From JAFGSZ01 sp964492185 (lineage in GTDB: Bacteria; Bacteroidota; Bacteroidia; Bacteroidales; UBA10428): DNA of 10,695 nt. Each line of letters opens with the position of its first letter. Position 1 is the first letter of the stretch. The notes below the pieces were generated by a model. It was given only the letters and a program-made list of their open reading frames with translations. It did no database searches and was not told the DNA's origin. Below are positions 1 to 8,400 of the stretch, piece by piece. The translations under genes and the position numbers were made by a program. The stretch lies in NCBI GenBank assembly GCA_964492185.1, contig CAZBJH010000119.1, positions 1 through 10,695 on the forward strand. The letters run 5' to 3'.

Positions 1-72
1 AATTTTCGGACAAGCGTAACGCGGCAAATGGGACTTTATGGACAGACACTAAATAGAGTCTGTCTATAAACT
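1..72. repeat. Intergenic palindromic repeat, right part (copy A)
   Basis: Bases 1-52 match 8636-8687 at 49 of 52 positions (differences at 22, 23 and 49), so this is the right arm of the element seen complete at 8516-8687. Its left arm lies outside the window. The end motif ACTTTATGGACAGAC (33-47) is followed after about 10 bases by its near reverse complement GTCTGTCTATAAACT (58-72). That could fold into a hairpin just upstream of the adaptor gene. The second motif resembles the left end of the other copies, so this may be a junction of two partial elements. Its function is unknown; it may end the transcript of a gene upstream of the window. Confidence 0.75.
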
Positions 73-126
73 CTTAGTGTTTTATTTCAGTAGGGCTTAG
101 TCAGAGTCATAAAATAAAGATTATAT

Positions 127-1581
127 ATGAAAAAAAGATATATCATTATTCTTTCGGTTGTAACAGCCATAGTACTGGCATTGATCTATTACAGCGCTAA
201 GGAAACCGAAACAGCTACTGTTATAGAAACAGAAGTTAAGCAAGGGGATTTTGAAGTTATTGTTGCTGTTACGGGTGAACTGCAGGCAAAGAACTCTGTG
301 GAGATCAGTGCCCCAATGCAGGCATTGCGTAATGTATGGATATGGCAGATCACCATCTCAGATATTGTCCCGGAGGGAACGGAGGTAGATTCAGGTGATT
401 TTGTTGCCCGTCTTGACGATTCGGAGGTTATGGACAGGTTGAACGAGGTTGAACAGGAGATTGAAAACAGCATGGATGAGATTGAAAGGGCAAAGATAGA
501 TTCTTCACTTGAGCTAAGGTCTGAAAGGGACCGTATTATTAATCTCAGATATGCCGTACAGGAAGCGGAGATTGCACTGGAACAATCACAATATGAATCC
601 CCGTCGGTTATCAGAAAAGCCGAGATTGATCTAGATAAGGCAAAGAGGGAACTTGAACAGGCTGCAGGGAATTATGATCTGAAAGTAAGGCAGGCAACGG
701 TAAATATAAGACAGAAAACACTGGAACTGAATAAGAGGCTAAGCACGAAAAGGGAAATAGAAGAAGCTTTGGCAAAGCTTGATATTAGAGCCCCCGCACC
801 GGGTATGGTGATCTATTATAAAGATCATCGTGGTAATAAGATAACACAGAACACCAGCATTCGAATGAGGGGGGAGGCTACTGTTGCAACACTGCCCGAT
901 CTGTCTTCATTTAATTCCATAACTTATGTAAACGAGATTGATATTAGCAAGATCAGAGTTGGTCAACCGGTAGTGGTTGGTATCGATGCTTTCCCGGAAA
1001 AACAGTTTACCGGAAACGTGAACAGCGTGGCAAATATTGGTGAGCAACTACCAAACACGGATGCAAAAGTATTTGAGGTGGAAATAGGTTTGAATGAGAC
1101 AGATGATCAGCTTCGCCCGGCAATGACAACAAGTAATTCAATTATTACCCAAAGTTTTAAAGACGTATTGTATCTGCCTCTCGAAGCTATTCACAGTAAT
1201 GATTCACTCACATTTGTATATACCAGGATCAAAACCAGGAAGCTGGTTTTACCGGGAGCTGCGAATGATGATGCAATCATTATAGAAAAAGGCCTGGAAA
1301 AAGGAAATAAGGTTTTGCTGTCGGTGCCTGAAGGTGCCGAAGATTATAATTATGCTGGTTTGGAACTGGTCCCTGAAATAAGGCAGCGTATCAAAGAAAA
1401 AGAGGAGGAACAGCATAAATTGCAAACTGATGTACCAAAGAAGGGTCCGGAATTTCCGGGCAGGCAGAGGCAAAGGCCGGGACAGAGGCCGGGACAGAGG
1501 CAAACCGGTCAACCTCCCACGAATAATGAAAAGCCTTCTGTAAAGAAAGCGGATCAATCAGGTTCTGGATCAACAGATTAA
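127..1581 (+). CDS. HlyD/MacA-type periplasmic adaptor of an efflux pump
   Basis: This is a membrane fusion protein of 484 residues that would link an inner membrane transporter to a TolC-type channel. Residues 5-22 form an uncleaved-looking N-terminal membrane anchor (KKR, then a hydrophobic run). Residues about 35-98 contain the first half of a lipoyl-like and barrel region (EISAP at 59-63; VPEGTEVDSGDFVARLDD). Residues about 100-216 are a charged, helical coiled-coil hairpin. The second lipoyl half follows at about 217-255 (LDIRAPAPGMV), then beta-barrel and membrane-proximal domains to about 415. The tail from about 420 is charged, then rich in Pro, Gln, Arg and Gly, and probably disordered. 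The ATG at 127 is the natural start because the anchor begins directly after it; no clear ribosome binding site is visible. The permease and outer membrane genes downstream support an efflux role. The substrate cannot be told. It is close to MacA or generic 'efflux RND/ABC adaptor' annotations, so I give no symbol. Confidence 0.9.
   Translation: MKKRYIIILSVVTAIVLALIYYSAKETETATVIETEVKQGDFEVIVAVTGELQAKNSVEISAPMQALRNVWIWQITISDIVPEGTEVDSGDFVARLDDSEVMDRLNEVEQEIENSMDEIERAKIDSSLELRSERDRIINLRYAVQEAEIALEQSQYESPSVIRKAEIDLDKAKRELEQAAGNYDLKVRQATVNIRQKTLELNKRLSTKREIEEALAKLDIRAPAPGMVIYYKDHRGNKITQNTSIRMRGEATVATLPDLSSFNSITYVNEIDISKIRVGQPVVVGIDAFPEKQFTGNVNSVANIGEQLPNTDAKVFEVEIGLNETDDQLRPAMTTSNSIITQSFKDVLYLPLEAIHSNDSLTFVYTRIKTRKLVLPGAANDDAIIIEKGLEKGNKVLLSVPEGAEDYNYAGLELVPEIRQRIKEKEEEQHKLQTDVPKKGPEFPGRQRQRPGQRPGQRQTGQPPTNNEKPSVKKADQSGSGSTD
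1474..1500 (+). repeat. 12-base tandem repeat inside the adaptor gene
   Basis: The unit AGGCCGGGACAG occurs at 1474-1485 and again, identically, at 1486-1497, followed by the start of a third (AGG). It is in frame and encodes RPGQ-RPGQ-RQ in the low-complexity C-terminal tail. A 12-base unit keeps the frame, so copy number could vary between strains without breaking the gene. Confidence 0.85.
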
Positions 1582-1770
1582 TTAGAGTCCGTCTATAAAG
1601 TAGTTAAAATGTTTATCTATACATGTGTTTGTTCATAATGTCCGATATCTGTGTTGCTGCTCACATTTTAAATCCTCAAATACTTTAGTATACCGCGGTT
1701 TAAAATGTTTACACGCGGTGATCCCGAACATTCTGAACAAACACTACGGGTTTTTTGACAGACTCTGATT
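1579..1770. repeat. Intergenic palindromic repeat (copy B) between adaptor and permease genes
   Basis: The first 60 or so bases, starting with TAATTAGA at the adaptor stop codon (1579-1581), closely match 8516-8580. The element is nested and palindromic. The end TAGAGTCCGTC (1583-1593) pairs with GACAGACTCTG (1757-1767). GTGTTTGTTCATAATGTCCG (1625-1644) pairs with 1725-1744 at 18 of 20 positions. ACATTTTAAA (1663-1672) pairs perfectly with TTTAAAATGT (1699-1708). An alternative inner stem is ACCGCG (1692-1697) with CGCGGT (1714-1719). It fills nearly all of the 218-base gap and contains no convincing ORF. It could be a small non-autonomous mobile element or an RNA-level processing or attenuation structure within the efflux transcript; the sequence cannot decide between these. 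Confidence 0.8.
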
Positions 1771-1799
1771 ATTTAATTGCATTAGCATAATATATATAC

Positions 1800-3143
1800 A
1801 TGAAAAGATATCTTCATGATTTTAAAATTGCAGTCGACTCGATACTTTCGAATAAGCTGAAATCATTATTGACAGCATTGGGGATTATCTTCGGAGTTGC
1901 GGCTGTCATCAGTATGCTGGCTATAGGCAGGGGGGCCAAGCAAGAGATCCTTGAACAGATACAACTTGTGGGGGTAAATAATATTGTTGTTACACCCATA
2001 GTTGAAGCGGTTGATGAGAATCAGGACGGGAATAGTAATGGTGGAAATCAGAGGGAACGAAAAAAGTTTTCTCCCGGTTTGCATTTATCCGATGCTGAAG
2101 CCATTCATAAATATATTCCAACTGTACGGAACATCAGTCCTGAAATAGCAATGAATTCATATGTTGTTCATGGTGCTGTAAGGGAATCAGCAAAGATCCT
2201 GGGTGTTTCGGCCGAATACTTTGATTTGTATAACATAAAACTTGAACAGGGGGATATTTTTAATTTTTATCAGGAAGAAAACGGGATCCCGGTATGCATA
2301 ATAGGAGCAAACATAAGGGCCAAGTTTTTTAGCAAGGAAGATCCTATTGATAAATATATAAAGTTCGGAAAAGTATGGCTGAAAGTTATAGGAGTGATAG
2401 AACGCAGTAATGTCAGTCTTTCGGGATTTGAAAATACAGGAGTAAATGTGTTTAATGATAATATATATATTCCTGTAAAAACAATGTTAATGAGGTTCAG
2501 AAACCGTGCTCTCATCACTCAGCGGTCACTGGCAACAGATGATGATGATAATGATGTGAGCGTGAATCCCTCCCAGAACACATTGAACAATTACCATCAG
2601 CTTGATAACATCATTGTCCAGGTATATAATTCGGCTGATCTTTCATCCACTACCGAAGTGATAAGCAGGATGATGAACCGCCGCCACCTTGGTGTGAAAG
2701 ATTATGAGATAACTATTCCGGAAATGTTGCTTAAGCAGGAACAACGTACGAAAGATATATTTAATATTGTTTTGGGTGCAATTGCCAGTATCGCCCTTAT
2801 AGTCGGGGGTATTGGCATTATGAACATCATGTTTGCCTCGGTTATGGAAAGGATAAAGGAAATTGGCACCCGTATGGCTATCGGGGCCAAAAAGTCAGAT
2901 ATAGTAGTTCAGTTTTTGTCAGAAGCAGTATTGATAAGCTTCACAGGCGGGATCATCGGTGTTATTCTGGGAATCGTTTTAGCCCGGTTGATTAATCAGA
3001 TTGCAGATATTTTAACCATAGTGACGCCGTTTTCAGTTATTGTTGCCTTCCTGGTATCGGTCTCGGTGGGTGTTATATTCGGATACGCACCGGCAAAAAG
3101 GGCATCTGAAAAAGATCCTATTGAATCATTACGGTATGAATAA
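1800..3143 (+). CDS. MacB/FtsX-type ABC transporter permease without ATPase domain
   Basis: This inner membrane permease of 447 residues has the MacB plan: TM1 at about 22-44, a large periplasmic core at about 45-315, then three TM segments at about 320-345, 370-396 and 408-430. The FtsX-family signature after TM2 is clear (GGIGIMNIMF at 337-346, then ERIKEIGTRMAIGA at 350-363), as is the typical C-terminus APAKRASEKDPIESLRYE. Full MacB proteins of about 640 residues carry an N-terminal ATPase; here translation starts directly at the TM1 region, so a separate ATPase must partner with it. The periplasmic core carries two polar low-complexity stretches, at about 70-90 (Asn/Gly/Glu/Lys-rich) and 246-265 (DDDDNDV followed by an Asn/Ser-rich segment). 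Such proteins act with a HlyD adaptor and a TolC channel, both flanking this gene, in mechanotransmission-type efflux or export. The substrate is unknown. Confidence 0.92.
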   Translation: MKRYLHDFKIAVDSILSNKLKSLLTALGIIFGVAAVISMLAIGRGAKQEILEQIQLVGVNNIVVTPIVEAVDENQDGNSNGGNQRERKKFSPGLHLSDAEAIHKYIPTVRNISPEIAMNSYVVHGAVRESAKILGVSAEYFDLYNIKLEQGDIFNFYQEENGIPVCIIGANIRAKFFSKEDPIDKYIKFGKVWLKVIGVIERSNVSLSGFENTGVNVFNDNIYIPVKTMLMRFRNRALITQRSLATDDDDNDVSVNPSQNTLNNYHQLDNIIVQVYNSADLSSTTEVISRMMNRRHLGVKDYEITIPEMLLKQEQRTKDIFNIVLGAIASIALIVGGIGIMNIMFASVMERIKEIGTRMAIGAKKSDIVVQFLSEAVLISFTGGIIGVILGIVLARLINQIADILTIVTPFSVIVAFLVSVSVGVIFGYAPAKRASEKDPIESLRYE

Positions 3144-3227
3144 AAACATATTTAAGTTATCATTGGTGTTTTAATTGGCACGATAAGGGTAATACCAGGG
3201 TTTATTAATTGATTTACATCGAAAACA

Positions 3228-4778
3228 ATGAAAAGAATAACATACAATAATATGAATTCAGTTACCATGTGCTTATTGTTGAGGTTTTACAGGAGGATAA
3301 GAAAATTTTTTCTCATCCTTATGGCTGTTTTTCTATTTCCGGCTGTTCAGTGTTTTTCACAACAAACACATATGCAATTAAGCCTTGATGAAGTTATAGA
3401 TATTGCCCAATCGCAATCTCTCCAGGCTATAATTGCCAAACACCGTTTTAGGCAAGGGTATTGGGAATACAGGACACATATTGCCGAGTTTCGCCCCAGT
3501 CTGAATATGGATCTGCAATTTCCACGGTTTAACCGGGCTATAGAAACAATAAGGAATGCCGATGGCTCCTATTCGTTTAGCTATGTATCGGAAAACCGGG
3601 CTCAGGCCAGTCTGGATATGACACAAAATGTAGGTTTTACAGGGGGCAGTATATTTGTACAATCTGACCTGACACGGATGGATGAATTTGGTGATGATAA
3701 TACAACAACATATATTTCGGCCCCTTTGAGGATAGGATACAGGCAACCTCTTAACGGGTATAATGAGTTGAAATGGAAAAGAAAGATAGAACCGGCAAAA
3801 TATGAGGAGGCGAAGAAAGAATATGTAGAACAAATGGAGCAGGTTGCAGAAAGAGCAGTCCGTTTGTTTTTTGATCTGGCCCTGGCCCAGTTGAACATAG
3901 ATATTTCGGAGATCAATTTTCAGAATGCCGATACCCTTTATAAGATAGCTCACGGGCGGTATAACCTGGGGACTATTGCCGAGGATGAACTTTACCAGAT
4001 GGAGCTTTCATATCTAAATGCCGATACCGAGTTAAAACAGTCAAGGATCGATCTGGAGATAAATAAATTTGAGCTTCGTTCTTTTTTAGGTTACAATGAA
4101 AACGTGGATATCGAGCTTGTCATACCGGTAAAGACCCCTGAGCTGGAGGTTGAGGTAGACAGGGCTCTCGGACTTGCCAAACAAAACAATCCCAGTTTGC
4201 TGAATTTGGAAATACAGTTACTTGAAGCATCCAGGCAGGTTGCGGAATCAAAAGCGGAAAAAGGACTGGATGCAGATCTTTTTGCTTCTTTCGGGTTGAC
4301 CCAGAGTGATATCAGTTTATCAGGTTCATATCAGAATCCCGAAGACCAGCAGATTATTCAGCTTGGGGCAAGTTTTCCCATACTGGATTGGGGTTTGGGT
4401 AGGGGCCGTTACCGTATGGCCCAGTCAAACCAGGAGGTCGTACGAACACAGGTACAGCAGGCGGAGATCGACTTCGAGCAGGAAGTAATGCTAACTGTCA
4501 TGCAGTTTAATTTACAGGAAAATATGCTTATGACTGCTGCAAAATCAGATACCGTGGCGCAGATGCGTTATGATGTTGCAAAGCAGCGGTTTTTAATTGG
4601 TAAGATCGATGTTTTGGATCTTAATGTTGCAAGGCAGGAAAAAGATGTGGCGCGCCGTGGATACATAGCCGCCCTTCGTAATTACTGGCAGTTTTTCTAT
4701 GATCTGCGCCGGCTTACATTATATAATTTCATTGAAGAAAAGACACTTACAGCAGATTTCGATGAACTGCTTAAATAA
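3228..4778 (+). CDS. TolC-family outer membrane efflux protein
   Basis: This is an outer membrane channel protein of 516 residues. A signal peptide is visible: basic residues (RFYRRIRK, 19-26), a hydrophobic core (27-40), and a likely cut near CFSQ-QTH at about 44-46. The mature part begins with the family's characteristic LSLDEVIDIAQSQS (51-64). The usual two-repeat layout follows: a beta segment at about 90-175, long periplasmic helices at about 185-290 with RYNLGTIAEDELYQME (244-259), then a second repeat with helices at 305-345, beta strands at 350-390 and helices at 395-495 including QRFLIGKIDVLDLNVAR (453-469). The start at 3228 leaves a long n-region before the signal core; the in-frame ATGs at residues 9 (3252) and 14 (3267) are plausible alternatives. 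It lies 84 bases after the permease and forms the outer part of the presumed tripartite pump. Confidence 0.92.
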   Translation: MKRITYNNMNSVTMCLLLRFYRRIRKFFLILMAVFLFPAVQCFSQQTHMQLSLDEVIDIAQSQSLQAIIAKHRFRQGYWEYRTHIAEFRPSLNMDLQFPRFNRAIETIRNADGSYSFSYVSENRAQASLDMTQNVGFTGGSIFVQSDLTRMDEFGDDNTTTYISAPLRIGYRQPLNGYNELKWKRKIEPAKYEEAKKEYVEQMEQVAERAVRLFFDLALAQLNIDISEINFQNADTLYKIAHGRYNLGTIAEDELYQMELSYLNADTELKQSRIDLEINKFELRSFLGYNENVDIELVIPVKTPELEVEVDRALGLAKQNNPSLLNLEIQLLEASRQVAESKAEKGLDADLFASFGLTQSDISLSGSYQNPEDQQIIQLGASFPILDWGLGRGRYRMAQSNQEVVRTQVQQAEIDFEQEVMLTVMQFNLQENMLMTAAKSDTVAQMRYDVAKQRFLIGKIDVLDLNVARQEKDVARRGYIAALRNYWQFFYDLRRLTLYNFIEEKTLTADFDELLK

Positions 4779-4789
4779 AATGCCTGCTA

Positions 4790-5209
4790 ATGACAACCCG
4801 GGTACCCCTCCAGATTATTACCCTTGAAAAAGGCAGTTACCATATCCTGGTTGATGGAATGATCAATGATGTTGAAAGTCGTTTTATCATTGATACCGGT
4901 GCTTCAAAAACAGTTATTGACTGGAGTATTGACGGACTTGTTTTTAACCGGCAGGATAAGGAGCCTCTTATTTCAGCTACCCTCGATAATGATGAAATAG
5001 AAACAAAACATACACGTGTTGAGAGATTCTCAATCGGTGACATGGATATTGGTGAAATTGATCTTGTTGGTATTGATCTTTCAAATGTTAACCACGTGTA
5101 TAAAGAGCATGCAGATGTAACTGTGCAGGGACTGATAGGGTGCGATCTGCTATACCGTTACAGGGGTATTATAGATATCCGTAAACGGGAACTTCTCTTA
5201 AGCGGTTGA
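4790..5209 (+). CDS. Retropepsin-like aspartic protease
   Basis: This protein has 139 residues and the single-domain, clan AA aspartic protease pattern. The active-site motif FIIDTGASKTVID spans 32-44 with the catalytic Asp at 35. The second hydrophobic-hydrophobic-Gly flap partner, GLIGCDLLYRYRGIID, is at 114-129. As in retroviral proteases, one motif per chain implies a homodimeric active site (family knowledge). No signal peptide or membrane segment is visible, so a cytoplasmic location is likely. The gene starts 11 bases after the tolC-like stop, so it is probably cotranscribed with the efflux genes, but its substrate and any link to the pump are unknown. An upstream ATG at 4780 is in another frame and soon stops, which supports 4790. 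It resembles the short 'aspartyl protease family / retropepsin-like' proteins common in Bacteroidota. Confidence 0.85.
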   Translation: MTTRVPLQIITLEKGSYHILVDGMINDVESRFIIDTGASKTVIDWSIDGLVFNRQDKEPLISATLDNDEIETKHTRVERFSIGDMDIGEIDLVGIDLSNVNHVYKEHADVTVQGLIGCDLLYRYRGIIDIRKRELLLSG

Positions 5210-5399
5210 TCTGACCTGTAATATTCATGCTTCAGTTTTTTTCAGATTACATAATTCGCATTCATTTTTATGAATTTATAGCCCGGTGAAGCCAATAATA
5301 CAGGCCAAAGGTTTTGCTTGTGCCGTGTTAGGTAAACCGCTGCTTTTTTCTCCTTTTTCAAAACCTCCGGGTTCATTTAGATACTATTGAAAATTTTAA

Positions 5400-5407
5400 T
5401 ATATTTG
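5400..5407 (+). promoter_or_regulatory. Candidate -7 promoter box for secDF (TATATTTG)
   Basis: TATATTTG fits the Bacteroidota -7 consensus TAnnTTTG and lies 60 bases before the secDF start, leaving a leader of about 50 bases. No TTG occurs at the expected distance of roughly 20 bases upstream; the nearest TTG (5387-5389) is too close, so the -33 half is weak or absent. It lies in the 258-base gap 5210-5467. The rest of that gap shows only AT-rich sequence, a short ATTCAT/ATGAAT hairpin near 5260-5276 and a loose CCCGG/CCGGG pairing (about 5281-5371). I recognise no RNA family there. Confidence 0.45.
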
Positions 5408-5467
5408 CGCCACGTTGTAAAGAGCCTTATTATAAACACATTTTATTAAAATTTAAAACATTCGGAA

Positions 5468-8400
5468 ATGCGAAATAAAGGAGCCATCTGGTTTTTGGCA
5501 ATAGCATTGGCGCTGGTTAGTTTATACCAGCTTTCATTTAGCTGGAAAACATCACAAGTCAGGAAAGATGCCAGAGAATATGCCAAGGGTGATGAGGAGT
5601 TGATGAATCACTACCTTGATTCAATTAGCGGGGAAGAAGTTTATAACTTTTTGTTTGGTATAAAGAAGTATACATACAGAGAGTGCCAGGCACGGGAGCT
5701 GAACCTTGGCCTTGATCTTAAGGGCGGGATGAATGTGATACTTGAAGTGTCGGTTGAAGACGTTATACGTTCACTGGCAAATTATAGCCAGGATACGACT
5801 TTTAATAATGCTCTGTCACGGGCTAATCAGCTACAGAAGACGGGGCAGGAGGATTTTGTCACATTGTTCGGACGTGCCTTTGAAGAAATTGATCCGAATG
5901 CCCGGTTAGCAGCCATATTTAATACCGTTGAGCTGCGCGACAAGATAAGTTTTAATTCGACTAACGATGAAGTGCTTGATGTGATCAGGGAAGAGGCTAA
6001 TGATGCAATAAGCAACTCATTCAATATTATAAGCACCCGAATAGACCAGTTTGGAGTTACCCAGCCTAATATACAACGTTTGGAGACACATGACCGGATC
6101 CTTGTCGAACTACCCGGTGTAAAAGATAAAGACAGGGTGAGGAAATTGTTGCAGGGGACAGCTAACCTGGAGTTTTGGGAAACTTATGAAAATTCTGAAA
6201 TTTACCAAAGTCTCCTGGACGCAAACGAGGTGATCAAACAGTCTATTGAAGTGGAAGAGTCGGCCCGAAAGGAAGAGCAGGGCGTTTTTAAGGATGAAAG
6301 TGATACAACGGATACTCCCGGTTTTTTATCGGATATTGACGAGGTATCCGGTGAGGAAGAAGAAGAGCCTTCCCTGTTACAGCAACTTGAGCAGGATACA
6401 ACAGCTGTTGACTCGACTTCAGAAGATGAGATGGCCAGGGAATACCCATTATTTAATGTATTGTATCCTAATACTGACCGTGAGGGTAATCTTGGCAGAG
6501 GGTCGGTGATCGGCAGGTCACATAGCAGTGATACAGCCCGGGTTAATAAATACATGAAAATTGCTGAAGAAAAGAATATATTTCCACGTGATTTCAAATA
6601 CCTTTGGTCGGCAAACCCTATACTAGATCCTTCAACCGGGAAACCGGGGGATTTTTATGAGCTGCATGCCATAAAAATTACGAGCCGTGACGGACAGGCG
6701 CCCCTTGATGGTGAAGTGATCACAGCTGCAGCGCAGGAGTTTGATCAGAACCAGGGTTTTGCCTATGTTACTATGAGCATGGACGGTGAAGGCTCAAAGA
6801 TATGGGCTCGTATGACACGTGAAAACATAGACAGGGTGATCTGTGTTGTGATGGATGATAAAGTGTATTCTGATGCTGTTGTGCAGGGAGAGATCACTGG
6901 CGGTAATACTCAGATCACGGGTAATTTTTCAGTTAATGATGCACAGGACCTTGCCAATTTGCTTAAATCAGGTAAATTGCCGGCTCCTGCCCGTATCATC
7001 CAGGAAACGGTGATCGGCCCTTCTCTGGGTCATGAGGCTGTCACCTCAGGTCTGAATTCATTCATCATTGCATTCCTGTTTGTACTGTTATACATGTTGT
7101 TTTATTACAGCAGGCGTGCCGGAATGGTTGCCGATATTGCATTGCTGGTGAACATGTTCTTTATCTTTGGGATCCTTGCTTCACTGGGCGCGGCATTGAC
7201 TTTGCCGGGTATCGCCGGTATTGTTCTGACCATAGGTATGTCGGTCGATGCCAATGTGCTTATATATGAGAGGATAAGGGAAGAGTTGGCGGCTGGTAAG
7301 GGGGTTAAACTTGCCATCTCAGATGGATATAAAAATGCATATTCGGCGATTATTGATGCCAATGTTACCACAGGTATTACTGCCCTGATATTATATATGT
7401 TTGGTAAAGGACCGATCAAAGGATTTGCCACTACATTGGGTATAGGTATTGTTACCTCGTTGTTCACGGCAATATTTATTACCCGGTTGATCTATGAATG
7501 GTACCTGAACAAAGGGATGAAAATCACTTTTGCCACAAGGCTCACCGAGGGGGCTTTTAAAAAACTGAATATTGATTTTATCGGGCACAGAAAAAATTAT
7601 TATATCTTATCTGCGGTGATCATACTCGCGGGAATCGGATCATTAATGATCCGGGGACTTGATCCGGGAGTTGATTTTACAGGTGGCAGAAACTACGTCA
7701 TACGTTTTGATGAACCGGTAAGCACACAGGAAATTGCACGGGCGCTGGAGGATGAACTGCAGGAAATCCCGAAAGTAATTATTTACGGTGAAGATAATCA
7801 GGTAAGGATAACTACAAGCTATAAGATCGATTCAGATGATCCGGCAGTGGATGATGAAATTCAGGAATTGTTATATGCAGGCCTTCAGCCTTTTTACGGG
7901 GAAGGTGTCAGCTATGAAGAATTCTATGAGGACTATTGGCAAAGTAATCAGAAAGTAGGGCCTTCCATTGCCGATGATATACAACGGCAGGCTGTACTTG
8001 TGATATTTGTAGCCCTGGTTTTCATGTTCCTTTATATAATATTAAGGTTCAGGAACTGGCAGTTTGGTCTGGGAGCAATTATGGCTCTTGTTCATGATTC
8101 CCTGATCGTGCTGGGGATATTTTCGATATTTTACGGTATGATGCCGTTTTCCCTGGAGATCGATCAGGCATTCATTGCCGCCATACTTACTGTTGTTGGT
8201 TATTCCATCAACGATACGGTTGTGATCTTTGACAGGATAAGGGAATACACCGGGTTGTACCGTAAGCGTGATCGTTCCGAGATCATTAACCTGGCTTTGA
8301 ACAGTACATTAAGCCGTACATTCAGTACATCCATGAGTACATTTGTAGTGTTGCTCGCGATCTTTATCTTTGGCGGAGAGGTGATCCGCGGATTTGTATT

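Noticed and set aside
1249..1557. 102-residue minus-strand reading frame inside the adaptor gene
   Set aside because: It is a shadow of the adaptor tail; its Pro/Leu/Arg repeats are the complement of the 12-base tandem repeat.
1755..1760. TTGACA as a sigma-70 -35 box for the permease gene
   Set aside because: No TATAAT-like hexamer lies 16-18 bases downstream, the phylum does not generally use this promoter type, and the bases belong to the end of repeat copy B.
3291..3322. AGGAGG as a ribosome binding site for a later start (ATG at 3320) in the TolC-like gene
   Set aside because: The spacing of more than 20 bases is too long, and starting there would remove the basic n-region and part of the signal peptide core.
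3378..3953. 191-residue minus-strand reading frame inside the TolC-like gene
   Set aside because: It lies antisense to a clear family member, has no recognisable domain, and its composition is that of a shadow frame.
5210..5467. Structured RNA or riboswitch before secDF, including a possible SRP-like RNA on the minus strand
   Set aside because: The CCCGG/CCGGG and GGTTT/AAACC pairings are weak, and the conserved SRP core (GGAAGGAAGCAGC) and known riboswitch cores are absent.
6202..6597. 131-residue minus-strand reading frame inside secDF
   Set aside because: Its Ser-rich composition is the mirror of the acidic insertion codons in secDF; there is no start context or domain.
7105..7467. 120-residue minus-strand reading frame inside secDF
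   Set aside because: It is antisense to the highly conserved SecD TM region and has no independent support.
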